Source of the DNA: Pseudomonas sp. KNUC1026
GTDB lineage: Bacteria > Pseudomonadota > Gammaproteobacteria > Pseudomonadales > Pseudomonadaceae
Length of the DNA stretch: 64,000 bases
NCBI RefSeq assembly: GCF_021650705.1
Contig: NZ_CP087138.1
Coordinates: forward strand, 248,001-312,000
Direction: 5' to 3'
Part shown: one piece after another, positions 52,375 to 61,781 of the stretch
Layout: every line of letters starts with the position of its first letter
Numbering within the stretch: the stretch's first letter is position 1
Translations under genes and position numbers: made by a program
Notes under the pieces: generated by a model
The model's database searches: none
Seen by the model: the letters and a program-made list of their open reading frames with translations, nothing else
Told to the model about the DNA's origin: nothing

Positions 52375-53904
52375 TCAAAGCCCTGGCAGGCGCTTGCGGA
52401 ATTCATCGACCAGACGGTCAAGGCTGGCACTTTCGTGGGTGTTCACCACCTGCGTGTGCAGGCTTTCACGTGCGGTCAGAGAATCGCGCCCGGCCTGCTG
52501 TGCGGCGATCACCTCCAGCGTCGCTTCGGATGGGTCGCTGCCCTGCGCCTGGCGCTGTGCGAGCCAGCTGTGGATCACCGCCTCGGGCGCCTGGCAATCA
52601 AGAACCAGGAACGGCACGCCCCGGCTGTGCGCGACTTCTTCGGCGGCTTCGCGCTGAGGGGCCTTGAGGTAGGTGGCATCGATCACTACCGGGAAGCCGG
52701 CTGCCAACACCTGGGACGCAAGCCGATGCAGGTGCTCGTAGGTCGCCTCGGTGGCCTGGGCCTCGTAGCGGCCCTCGGCGAACAGCCTTTGGCGCTCCAC
52801 GTCCGAACGCAAACGAATGGCGCCCAATGCTTCGACCAGGCGCATTGCCACGTGGCTCTTGCCCACGGCCGAGACGCCGCTGGTAACGGCCAGGAAGCGA
52901 GAGGGAATGGCGCTGTAGCTCTCGGCCAGGTTCGCGTAGTTGCGGTACTGGCGCAGGGCGTTTGCCTTTTGTAGCCCGCTTGCGCCCGCCGGCATGCTGA
53001 ACAGCGCGATTTTGGCGCGCACCATGGCGCGGTAGGCTTTATAGAAATTCAGCAGCGGCAGGCCCGCGTAGTCGCCGGTGTGTTCCAGATACAGGCTGAT
53101 GAAGCGCCGGGCGAGGCATTTCAGGCCGCGATCTTCCAGGTCCATCGCCAGGAACCCGGTGTCGGCCCACACATCAGTGAAGCGGAAGGGTTCGTTGAAT
53201 TCGATGCAGTCGAAGATCACCACCTTGCCATCGATCAGCGTGGCGTTGCCCAAGTGGATGTCGCCGTGGCACTCGCGGATGAAGCCGCCTGCCTTGCGCT
53301 GCTCCAGCAGCGGCAGGAGCCGGTCATATTCGGCGCGCGCCCAGGCTTGGAGTGCCGTGAGCTGATCGAGGTCGGCCTTGTCGCTCAGGAAGGGAAGGAT
53401 CTGCTCGAAGTTCTGCAGCACCGGCGCCATGGCAAATTCCGGCGAGCCTTCGGCGCGCTCGGCGGGTACTTGCGGGGTCGCTTCATGGAAGCGGGCGATC
53501 TGTTCGGCCATGGCATCTATATGGCGGGTGCTCAGTTCGCCATTGGCCTGCAGGTTGTTGAGCAACTGGCTCTGCGGGAACTGGCGCATCTTGAGCGCGT
53601 ACTCGATCGGCTCGCCTTCGCCGCCGATCACCGGCGCCTCGGCGCTGCCGGTGATGGGCACCACCTCCAGGTAGAGGTTTTCGGTCAGGCGGCTGTTCAG
53701 GTGCAGCTCCTGCTCGCAGAAGTGCTTGCGCTGGGGGAGGCTGGTGAAGTCGAGGAACCCGAAGTTCACCGGTTTTTTCAGCTTGTAGGCGTATTCACCG
53801 GTCAGGAGCACCCATGAAATATGGGTTTCGATGACCTGGAAGGCTTCCACCGGGTGCGAATAGAGCGCCGGGTTCTGCAGCGCGGTGATCAGTGGCTGGC
53901 TCAC
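52375..53904 (-). CDS. Two-domain protein: aminoglycoside-phosphotransferase-like plus P-loop kinase
   Basis: The 509-residue protein has an N-terminal APH/choline-kinase-like domain (about 1-320). Its catalytic loop is ECHGDIHLGN and its metal site is VIFDCIEFN. The C-terminal P-loop domain (about 335-505) has GVSAVGKS as Walker A, RSDVERQRLF and VVIDATYLK, resembling zeta-toxin/gluconate-kinase-type ATPases. Proteins with this layout are widespread and usually annotated as bifunctional; no resistance role is proven. GTG 53904 follows GGA and starts SQPLITALQNP. It is divergent from mrcB. Confidence 0.85.
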   Translation of the reverse strand: MSQPLITALQNPALYSHPVEAFQVIETHISWVLLTGEYAYKLKKPVNFGFLDFTSLPQRKHFCEQELHLNSRLTENLYLEVVPITGSAEAPVIGGEGEPIEYALKMRQFPQSQLLNNLQANGELSTRHIDAMAEQIARFHEATPQVPAERAEGSPEFAMAPVLQNFEQILPFLSDKADLDQLTALQAWARAEYDRLLPLLEQRKAGGFIRECHGDIHLGNATLIDGKVVIFDCIEFNEPFRFTDVWADTGFLAMDLEDRGLKCLARRFISLYLEHTGDYAGLPLLNFYKAYRAMVRAKIALFSMPAGASGLQKANALRQYRNYANLAESYSAIPSRFLAVTSGVSAVGKSHVAMRLVEALGAIRLRSDVERQRLFAEGRYEAQATEATYEHLHRLASQVLAAGFPVVIDATYLKAPQREAAEEVAHSRGVPFLVLDCQAPEAVIHSWLAQRQAQGSDPSEATLEVIAAQQAGRDSLTARESLHTQVVNTHESASLDRLVDEFRKRLPGL

Positions 53905-53997
53905 GAGAATTCCTTTGGCTGTGCGAGTGCGTTGGGCGACATTATGGCCGCTGTGCCGAGGCCTGCAAGCGTCTGTCCGGCACCTTGGCAATGTGCG

Positions 53998-54003
53998 TAT
54001 AAT
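53998..54003 (+). promoter_or_regulatory. Candidate -10 box for a leaderless mrcB transcript
   Basis: TATAAT lies only 8 nt before the mrcB ATG (54012), so a start 7 nt after the box would fall at or next to the A of the ATG. No Shine-Dalgarno is present in front of the ATG. The -35 region is poor. Confidence 0.45.
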
Positions 54004-54011
54004 CCGCCGCC

Positions 54012-56339
54012 ATGACCCGTACCCGATCCCCTCGCAAGTCCAAGAAAAACGCCCCCAGCCGCCTGCGCACCTGGCTGGGCTGGGCCTTGAAGCTCAGCCT
54101 CGTGGGCCTGGTAGTGCTCGCAGGCTTTGCCGTTTACCTCGATGCCATCGTCCAGGAAAAATTCGCCGGCAAGCGCTGGAGCATTCCGGCCAAGGTCTAT
54201 GCTCGGCCGCTGGAGCTGTTCGCTGGGCAAAAGCTGGCGCAAAAGGATTTCCTCACCGAGCTCGACGCCCTGGGCTACCGCCGCGTCAGCAGCGTGGCCG
54301 GGCCGGGCGATGCCGCTGTCAATGGCGGCACCGTGGTGCTGAACACTCGAGGCTTCCAGTTCTATGAGGGCCTGGAACCTGCGCGCCAGGTGCGGGTGCG
54401 TTTCTCTGGTGACTTCGTCGCCCAGGTCGACGGCGCTGGCGGCGAGAAGCTGCCTGTCGCGCGCCTCGAGCCGCTGATGATCGGCGGCATCTACCCCAAG
54501 AACCTCGAAGACCGCATCCTGATCAAGATCGACCAGGTGCCCCCGTACCTGCTCGATACGCTGGTGGCGGTCGAGGATCGTGACTTCTATCACCACTTCG
54601 GCGTTTCGCCCAAGGGCATTGTGCGTGCGATGTGGGTCAACGCCAGTTCCGGGCGTATGCGCCAGGGTGGCAGTACGCTCACTCAGCAGCTGGTGAAAAA
54701 CTTCTACCTCACCAACGAGCGCAGCGTTACCCGCAAGGTCACCGAGGCCATGATGGCGGTGCTGCTGGAGATGCACTACTCCAAGCGCGAAATCCTCGAG
54801 GCGTACCTGAACGAGGTGTTCGTCGGCCAGGATGGCCAGCGTGCGGTGCACGGCTTTGGCCTTGCCAGCCAGTTCTTCTTCGGCCAGCCGCTGTCCGAGC
54901 TCAAGCTGCATCAGGTGGCGTTGCTGGTGGGCATGGTCAAAGGGCCTTCCTACTACAATCCGCGCCGTTATCCCGAGCGTGCGATGGAGCGGCGCAATCT
55001 GGTGCTTGACCTGCTCCAAGAGCAGGGGGTGGCCAGCCCTGAGGTGGTCGCAGCGGCCAAGAAGATGCCGCTCGGCGTCACCCAGCAGGGCAGCCTGGGC
55101 GACAGCTCCTTCCCGGCCTTCGTCGACCTGGTCAAGCGCCAGCTGCGCGACGACTACCGCGACGAAGACCTGACCGAAGAGGGCCTGCGTATCTTCACAA
55201 GCTTCGACCCGATCCTGCAGATGAAAGCCGAAGGCGCGATCCTCGACACCTTCCAACGGTTCAAGGGGCGCAAGGGTGTGGATCAGATCGAGTCGTCGAT
55301 GGTGGTCACCAACCCTGAAAGCGGCGAGGTGCAGGCCATCGTCGGCAGCCGTGTGCCGGGCTTCGCCGGATTCAACCGAGCACTCGACGCCGTGCGCCCG
55401 ATCGGTTCGTTGGTCAAACCGTCGGTGTACCTCACCGCGTTGCAACAGCCGGACAAATACACCCTCACCACCTGGATCAAGGACGAGCCGTTCTCGGTCA
55501 AGGGCGCTGATGGGCAGGTGTGGACGCCGCAGAACTACGAGCGCAACTCCAATGGCACCATCTTCCTGTACCAGGGCCTGGCGCATTCGCTGAACCTTTC
55601 CACGGCTCGCCTGGGCCTGGACATGGGTGTGCCCAAGGTCTTCGACACCATCCACAAGCTGGGCGTGGACATCGACTGGCCGGCCTATCCTTCGATGCTG
55701 CTGGGCGCTGGCGGCATGTCGCCGCTGCAAGTGGCGACAATGTACCAGACCATCGCCAACGGCGGCTTCAACACGCCGATGCGCGCTATCCGCAGTGTGC
55801 TCACTGCCGAAGGCCAGCCGCTCAAGCGCTACCCGTTCCAGGTGCAGCAACGTTTCGACAGTGGCGCGATCTACCTGCTGCAAAGCGCCATGCAACGGGT
55901 GATGCGCGAGGGTACCGGGCGCTCGGTGTACAACGTGCTGTCGCCGTCGCTGAACCTGGCGGGCAAGACCGGCACCACCAACGACTCGCGCGACAGCTGG
56001 TTCGCAGGGTTCGGCCAGGACACTCTGGCAGTGGTGTGGATGGGCCGCGACGACAACGGCAAGACACCGTTCACCGGCGCAACTGGCTCCCTGCAAATCT
56101 GGACCAGCTTCATGAAAAAGGTCGACCCATTGCCCCTGGATACGCCGATGCCGGGTAATGTGATCAACGCCTGGATCAATGCACGCACTGGTGAGGGCTC
56201 GGCCGAGGGTTGTCCGGATGCGGTGCAGATGCCTTATATTCGCGGCAGCGAACCGGCCCAGGGCGCTGCCTGTGGTGCTGGCCCCGAATCCACTCCGGCT
56301 GCGCCGGTGATGGACTGGATCAAAGGCTGGCTGAACTGA
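54012..56339 (+). CDS. mrcB: Penicillin-binding protein 1B (bifunctional glycosyltransferase/transpeptidase)
   Basis: PBP1b polymerises and cross-links peptidoglycan in the periplasm. The 775-residue protein has a basic cytoplasmic tail, one membrane helix (about 24-46), and the UB2H domain (about 65-160) that docks activators. The glycosyltransferase (about 165-340) has the catalytic Glu in AVEDRDFYHHFG, GGSTLTQQLVKN and the REILEAYLNEV motif. The transpeptidase (about 400-740) has SLVK, a serine-x-asparagine motif near SLN and KTGTT. lpoP follows 16 nt later. Confidence 0.97.
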   Translation: MTRTRSPRKSKKNAPSRLRTWLGWALKLSLVGLVVLAGFAVYLDAIVQEKFAGKRWSIPAKVYARPLELFAGQKLAQKDFLTELDALGYRRVSSVAGPGDAAVNGGTVVLNTRGFQFYEGLEPARQVRVRFSGDFVAQVDGAGGEKLPVARLEPLMIGGIYPKNLEDRILIKIDQVPPYLLDTLVAVEDRDFYHHFGVSPKGIVRAMWVNASSGRMRQGGSTLTQQLVKNFYLTNERSVTRKVTEAMMAVLLEMHYSKREILEAYLNEVFVGQDGQRAVHGFGLASQFFFGQPLSELKLHQVALLVGMVKGPSYYNPRRYPERAMERRNLVLDLLQEQGVASPEVVAAAKKMPLGVTQQGSLGDSSFPAFVDLVKRQLRDDYRDEDLTEEGLRIFTSFDPILQMKAEGAILDTFQRFKGRKGVDQIESSMVVTNPESGEVQAIVGSRVPGFAGFNRALDAVRPIGSLVKPSVYLTALQQPDKYTLTTWIKDEPFSVKGADGQVWTPQNYERNSNGTIFLYQGLAHSLNLSTARLGLDMGVPKVFDTIHKLGVDIDWPAYPSMLLGAGGMSPLQVATMYQTIANGGFNTPMRAIRSVLTAEGQPLKRYPFQVQQRFDSGAIYLLQSAMQRVMREGTGRSVYNVLSPSLNLAGKTGTTNDSRDSWFAGFGQDTLAVVWMGRDDNGKTPFTGATGSLQIWTSFMKKVDPLPLDTPMPGNVINAWINARTGEGSAEGCPDAVQMPYIRGSEPAQGAACGAGPESTPAAPVMDWIKGWLN

Positions 56340-56355
56340 ACCTCGAGGATTTTTC

Positions 56356-57105
56356 GTGAAAAAGTGGTGGTTACCTGTACTGAGTTCCGTGGCGCTGCTG
56401 CATGGCTGCGCCAGTGTGCAACGCGGCTCGATCCCGGTGGTGGACCAGAGCCAGGCAGTGTCCAATGGTGAGCGCGTGGCGGCCAACCGCGGCAATGCCA
56501 CCTACCGGCAGGCTCCGGTGGCGCAGCCGCAGGTCGCACCGGAGGAGTCCGGCGCCCAGGTGATGGTGCCCCAGGGCGGTAGCTCGCAGCCGATCACGCC
56601 CAGCGCGCCAATGAGTACCGGCCCGGGTTTTAGCACGGGGCCTGGCTTCGGCAGCAGCAGTGCGCCGGCCCAGGCCCCTGTTCCTGCCACCTCGAACGCC
56701 GGCAGTTACAGCGCCCCGAGCGCACCGTCGGGTATCCCGCGCAGCAGCGGCAGCGCTGGCGGGCTCTCTGCCGATGAGCAGTTGGACGGCCCGGTGCTCG
56801 CGCTGCTGACCACCGCCCAGCAGCAGCAGGGCGGCGGCGACCTCAACGGCGCCTCGTCGAGCCTGGAGCGCGCCCAGCGTATCGCCCCGCGCGAACCTCA
56901 GGTGCTGTTCCGCCTGGCTCAGGTACGCCTGGCCCAAGGCGATGCCGCCCAGGCCGAGCAGCTCTCGCGCCGCGCGTTGACGTATGCGGGCGGGCGCCCC
57001 GATTTGCAGGCAAGCCTCGATGAAACCATCGCCCAGGCCCGTGAGAAGCAGGGTGATGCCGCAGGCGCCGCACAGGCTCGCCAGCAAGCCCAGGCCGCGC
57101 GTTGA
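56356..57105 (+). CDS. lpoP: TPR lipoprotein, PBP1b activator LpoP
   Basis: A 249-residue lipoprotein starts from GTG 56356 (VKKWWLPVLSSVALLHGC, lipobox LHGC with the cysteine at 18). A long Pro/Ser/Gly-rich flexible linker (about 40-135) ends in two TPR-like helical repeats (about 140-245, with GASSSLERAQRIAPREPQVLFRLAQVRLAQGDAAQAEQ kept here only as a description of the repeat region). A TPR lipoprotein called LpoP activates PBP1b in P. aeruginosa; the domain plan and the operon position directly behind mrcB fit. The linker would let it span the periplasm. Confidence 0.78.
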   Translation: MKKWWLPVLSSVALLHGCASVQRGSIPVVDQSQAVSNGERVAANRGNATYRQAPVAQPQVAPEESGAQVMVPQGGSSQPITPSAPMSTGPGFSTGPGFGSSSAPAQAPVPATSNAGSYSAPSAPSGIPRSSGSAGGLSADEQLDGPVLALLTTAQQQQGGGDLNGASSSLERAQRIAPREPQVLFRLAQVRLAQGDAAQAEQLSRRALTYAGGRPDLQASLDETIAQAREKQGDAAGAAQARQQAQAAR

Positions 57106-57428
57106 TGGACGCCCGGCTGCCGCAGCTGGCCGACCAGTTGCTGCTCATCGAGCGTGAGCTGCGGCTGCTGGGTTGGTGGGAGGAGGTGCCGCCGGCGCCG
57201 GAACAACTGGCGAGCCAGGAGCCCTTCTGCGTGGATACCCTGGATTTTCACCAGTGGTTACAGTGGATCTTCCTGGTGCGCATGAAGCACATTCTGGAGC
57301 AGGCCCAGCCCCTGCCCAATACTTCTGGCATCCTGCCCATGGCCGAAATGGCCTGGCAGGCGCGGCCTGAAACTGCAGCCTTGCGCCAGCAACTCGAAGC
57401 CTTCGATGCCTTGATCACTCAGGGCTGA
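57105..57428 (+). CDS. YqcC family protein (DUF446)
   Basis: The 107-residue protein is all helical with the family segments LLLIERELRLLGWWEE, EPFCVDTLDFHQWLQWIFLVRM and LPNTSGILPMAEMAW. The family has a solved structure but no assigned function; in E. coli yqcC is next to the truC pseudouridine synthase gene. The ATG at 57105 overlaps the lpoP stop (TGATG), so it is the third gene of the mrcB operon. It converges on the DUF4124 gene, whose stop codon abuts its own. Confidence 0.88.
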   Translation: MDARLPQLADQLLLIERELRLLGWWEEVPPAPEQLASQEPFCVDTLDFHQWLQWIFLVRMKHILEQAQPLPNTSGILPMAEMAWQARPETAALRQQLEAFDALITQG

Positions 57429-57887
57429 TCAATTCTGGCAATTGTCGTTGATTCCTTTCTGGGTTGTAGCGATCTGGGTGTCACGATCCTGTTGCGTCAT
57501 GCGCCGCACCTCACCCTCTTCGGTGGTCATGCTCAGGCGCGGGTTGTTGCGTAGCCGCGCGAGGTTCTCCCGGGCCTGTTTGCAATAGTCGTCGATCTGC
57601 CGCTGCTGGTCGTTCGCTTCGGCCTTGGCTGCCGCATCAGCCTGCCGTTGTGCGGCGTCGCCGCCGTTGCCACTGGGGCGGGCAGGCGCGGTATCTTCGC
57701 CTTCCTCGCCAGCAGGGGTAGCTGGGGCAGGGGTGTTTATCTGCACCGGTTTCGCCTGTTGGCCGGGTGGCGGCTGGGTGTCGAAATGCTGCACGCCCTG
57801 GGCATCGGTCCACTTGTAGATCTGGGCCGCACCGGCCGATGAGCTTGCCACCAAAACCGCTACCGCGATGAGTGATTTGATGCGCAT
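57429..57887 (-). CDS. Exported DUF4124-domain protein
   Basis: The 152-residue protein has a signal peptide (about 1-20, MRIKSLIAVAVLVASSSAGA). Directly after it is the DUF4124 core QIYKWTDAQGVQHFDTQPPPGQ (about 21-43), a small beta domain of Pseudomonas and related envelope proteins. The rest is a Pro/Ala linker and a Gln-rich helix (about 80-150) with two cysteines (DDYCKQ and NDNCQN). Probably periplasmic; function unknown. There is no obvious terminator between it and yqcC. Confidence 0.85.
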   Translation of the reverse strand: MRIKSLIAVAVLVASSSAGAAQIYKWTDAQGVQHFDTQPPPGQQAKPVQINTPAPATPAGEEGEDTAPARPSGNGGDAAQRQADAAAKAEANDQQRQIDDYCKQARENLARLRNNPRLSMTTEEGEVRRMTQQDRDTQIATTQKGINDNCQN

Positions 57888-58244
57888 AAAGGCTCCAAAA
57901 GAATTAACCTGCCAAAAATGCTATCACACCTGAAGAAAAGCCACGTACGGCTTGACTTGCCTGTGGCGATTCACAACAATCCCAAGTCCGCTGTGCAGGG
58001 GCTGCCAGAAGCAGGCCCACTCAGCAGATCATGAGGCGCATACCCGCGCCGACCTGCTTCACCCCTTAACGCGTTACCTCGCGCTGGGTGGGATAGCTCC
58101 GCAACACCATGGAGCGCTCCCGATACTTGCTCAGTCAGTAGCTGACGTAGTCGGCGACCACGGTCGCTCATGCTCTGCTTGGCAGTAAACCTATCAAGAC
58201 CCGCTCGCGACGAGCGGTATTCTGGCGTTTCAGAGGTGAACAAC
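57888..58244 (+). promoter_or_regulatory. Long leader/gap before ilvI
   Basis: No real gene is seen in these 357 nt. They hold several perfect short hairpins: GCTCC-N10-GGAGC (58096-58115), GCGACC-AC-GGTCGC (about 58153-58166) and CCGCTCG-CGA-CGAGCGG (58201-58217), the last 14 nt before the ilvI Shine-Dalgarno. Mini-ORFs of 12 codons (58031) and 10 codons (58109, MERSRYLLSQ) occur but are not rich enough in Leu/Ile/Val for a classic ilv attenuator. The part next to 57887 must also hold the DUF4124 promoter. Confidence 0.4.
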
Positions 58245-59969
58245 GTGGAGCTGTTATCCGGCGGTGAGATGATCGTCCGCTTCCTGCGTGACGAAGGCGT
58301 CAAGCATATCTACGGGTACCCGGGTGGTGCTCTTCTTCATGTTTACGACGCGCTGTTCAAGGAGCCCGAGGTGTCGCACATTCTCGTGCGCCACGAGCAG
58401 GCCGCAACCCATATGGCCGACGGCTATGCCCGTGCCACCGGCAAGGCCGGCGTGGTGCTGGTGACTTCCGGCCCTGGCGCTACCAACGCCATTACCGGCA
58501 TTGCAACCGCTTACATGGATTCGATTCCGATGGTGGTGCTGTCCGGGCAGGTGCCGAGCACCGTGGTAGGCACCGATGCCTTCCAGGAAACCGACATGAT
58601 CGGTATCTCGCGCCCGATCGTGAAGCACAGCTTCATGATCAAGCACCCGTCGGAAATCCCCGAAGTACTCAAGAAGGCCTTCTACCTGGCCGAGTCCGGC
58701 CGCCCTGGCCCGGTCGTGGTCGATATCCCCAAGGACATGACCACCCCGGGCGAGAAGTACGAATACATCTACCCGAAAAAGGTCAAGCTGCGTTCCTATT
58801 CACCTGCCGTGCGCGGCCACTCCGGGCAGATCCGCAAGGCCAGCGAGATGTTGCTCGGTGCCAAGCGCCCGATCATCTACGCCGGTGGCGGCGTGGTGCT
58901 GGGTGGCGGCTCGGCGGCCTTGACCGAGCTTGCCCAACTGCTCGACGTGCCGGTCACCAACACCCTGATGGGCCTGGGCTCTTACCCCGGCAGTGACCGC
59001 CAGTTCGTCGGCATGCTCGGCATGCACGGCAGCTACACCGCCAACCTCAGCATGCACCATGCCGATGTGATCCTGGCCGTGGGTGCACGCTTCGATGACC
59101 GCGTGATCAACGGCGCTTCCAAGTTCTGCCCCAACGCCAAGATCATCCACATCGACATCGACCCTGCGTCGATCTCCAAGACCATCAAGGCCGACGTTCC
59201 GATCGTGGGCCCGGTCGACAGCGTGCTGGCCGAGATGGTCGCCACGCTGAAGGAGATCGGCCAGGCGCCGAACAAGGAAACCGTTGCGGCGTGGTGGAAG
59301 CAGATCGAGGAGTGGCGCGGTGACCGCGGCCTGTTCCCCTACGACAAGGGCGATGGCAGCGTCATCAAGCCGCAGACCGTGATCGAAACCCTCTGGGAAG
59401 TCACCGGCGGCGATGCGTTCGTCAGCTCCGACGTCGGCCAGCACCAGATGTTCGCTTCGCAGTACTACCGCTTCAACAAGCCCAACCGCTGGATCAACTC
59501 CGGCGGCCTGGGCACCATGGGCTTCGGTTTCCCGGCGGCCATGGGCGTGAAGCTGAACTTCCCGGATGACGACGTGGCCTGCGTCACTGGCGAAGGCAGC
59601 ATCCAGATGAACATTCAGGAGCTGTCCACCTGCATGCAGTACGGCTTGCCGGTGAAGATCGTCAACCTGAACAACGGCGTGTTGGGCATGGTTCGCCAAT
59701 GGCAGGACATGAACTACAGCAGCCGCCACTCGCACTCCTACATGGAATCGCTGCCCGACTTCGTCAAGCTCGCCGAGGCCTATGGCCACGTGGGCATGCG
59801 CATCACCCGGCTCGAAGACCTCAAGCCGATGATGGCCGAAGCCTTCGCCATGAAGGACCGCCTGGTGTTTCTCGACATCGCGATAGACATCAGCGAGCAC
59901 GTCTATCCGATGCAGATCAAGGACGGCGCGATGCGTGACATGTGGCTGAGCAAGACGGAGCGTACCTGA
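58245..59969 (+). CDS. ilvI: Acetolactate synthase large subunit IlvI
   Basis: IlvI condenses pyruvate to acetolactate or acetohydroxybutyrate, the first common step to valine, leucine and isoleucine, using TPP, Mg and FAD. The 574-residue protein starts from GTG 58245 ([14 protein letters not shown]) with AGAGG 8 nt upstream; an upstream in-frame start adds residues absent from relatives. Motifs: the catalytic Glu in [16 protein letters not shown] (about 48), the FAD-binding middle domain, and TPP-binding [14 protein letters not shown]. ilvH follows after one base. Confidence 0.97.
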   Translation: MELLSGGEMIVRFLRDEGVKHIYGYPGGALLHVYDALFKEPEVSHILVRHEQAATHMADGYARATGKAGVVLVTSGPGATNAITGIATAYMDSIPMVVLSGQVPSTVVGTDAFQETDMIGISRPIVKHSFMIKHPSEIPEVLKKAFYLAESGRPGPVVVDIPKDMTTPGEKYEYIYPKKVKLRSYSPAVRGHSGQIRKASEMLLGAKRPIIYAGGGVVLGGGSAALTELAQLLDVPVTNTLMGLGSYPGSDRQFVGMLGMHGSYTANLSMHHADVILAVGARFDDRVINGASKFCPNAKIIHIDIDPASISKTIKADVPIVGPVDSVLAEMVATLKEIGQAPNKETVAAWWKQIEEWRGDRGLFPYDKGDGSVIKPQTVIETLWEVTGGDAFVSSDVGQHQMFASQYYRFNKPNRWINSGGLGTMGFGFPAAMGVKLNFPDDDVACVTGEGSIQMNIQELSTCMQYGLPVKIVNLNNGVLGMVRQWQDMNYSSRHSHSYMESLPDFVKLAEAYGHVGMRITRLEDLKPMMAEAFAMKDRLVFLDIAIDISEHVYPMQIKDGAMRDMWLSKTERT

Positions 59970-59970
59970 G

Positions 59971-60462
59971 ATGCGGCATATCATTTCCCTGCTGCTGGAA
60001 AACGAACCCGGTGCGCTGTCTCGCGTGGTCGGCCTGTTCTCCCAGCGCAACTACAACATCGAAAGCCTGACCGTGGCCCCGACCGAAGACCCGACCCTGT
60101 CGCGCCTGACGCTCACCACCATCGGCCACGATGAAACCATCGAACAGATCACCAAGAACCTCAACAAGCTGGTGGAGGTGGTCAAGCTGGTGGACCTGTC
60201 GGAAAGCGCGCACATCGAGCGTGAGCTGATGCTCGTCAAGATCAAGGCCACTGGCGCCCAGCGCGCCGAGGTCAAGCGCACCACGGATATCTTCCGCGGG
60301 CAGATCGTCGACGTCACCAGCAGTGTGTATACCGTGCAGCTCACCGGCACCAGCGACAAGCTCGACAGCTTCATCCAGGCGGTCGGCACCGCGTCGATCC
60401 TGGAAACCGTGCGCAGCGGCGTGACCGGCATTGCGCGCGGCGACAAGGTTCTGAGCATCTGA
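59971..60462 (+). CDS. ilvH: Acetolactate synthase small (regulatory) subunit IlvH
   Basis: IlvH activates IlvI and gives valine feedback inhibition. The 163-residue protein has an N-terminal ACT domain (1-80, ISLLLENEPGALSRVVGLFSQRNYNIESL) that binds valine, and a C-terminal ACT-like domain (about 85-160, ending ETVRSGVTGIARGDKVLSI). It is coupled to ilvI, whose stop is one base before its ATG, and followed by ilvC after 56 nt. Confidence 0.98.
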   Translation: MRHIISLLLENEPGALSRVVGLFSQRNYNIESLTVAPTEDPTLSRLTLTTIGHDETIEQITKNLNKLVEVVKLVDLSESAHIERELMLVKIKATGAQRAEVKRTTDIFRGQIVDVTSSVYTVQLTGTSDKLDSFIQAVGTASILETVRSGVTGIARGDKVLSI

Positions 60463-60503
60463 ACTTTTTTCATTTTGCAGATGGCCGCCAGCGGCCCAGA
60501 TAA

Positions 60504-61535
<1,032 letters not shown>

Positions 61536-61553
61536 TAGCGGTTCAGCTCCCAT

Positions 61554-61583
61554 AAAAAAACGCGGCCCAGGCCGCGTTTTTTT
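61554..61583. terminator. Intrinsic terminator after ilvC
   Basis: A7-CGCGGCC-CAG-GCCGCG-T7, symmetric, so usable from both directions. It stands just before the REP cluster. Confidence 0.92.
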
Positions 61584-61615
61584 ATTTTGGGAATGTGCCA
61601 CGGCGTCCCTTATAC

Positions 61616-61773
61616 GGCGCCCGGCAAGCCGGCCTCCCACAGATTTCGACACAGTGGGAGTGTCGCCCGGCAAGCCGGCCTCCCACGGATTTCGACCCAT
61701 TGGGCGGGTGTCACCCGACGAGCCGGCCTGCCACAGATCTAAACCAGGTGGGAGGGCGGCTTGCCGCGCGACC
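61616..61773. repeat. Cluster of four REP elements between ilvC and ttgC
   Basis: Three direct copies of CCCGGCAAGCCGGCCTCCCAC or variants (61616-61640, 61661-61686, 61711-61734) and one inverted copy (61748-61773) sit about 45 nt apart. The first is preceded by CGGCGTCCCTTATACGGC, which resembles the outer arm of the REP pair at 117-238, so both belong to one family. The last copy ends 8 nt before the ttgC stop codon. Confidence 0.9.
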
Positions 61774-61781
61774 TGAGGGCA

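Noticed and set aside
52375..53904. Aminoglycoside resistance gene
   Set aside because: The APH-like fold is widespread among small-molecule kinases, and this two-domain form is a core-genome protein; no sign of transfer or a resistance context.
53901..56501. An 866-codon minus-strand open frame opposite mrcB
   Set aside because: Shadow frame; composition is rich in His/Arg/Leu/Val as expected for reversed GC-rich coding, while mrcB is intact on the plus strand.
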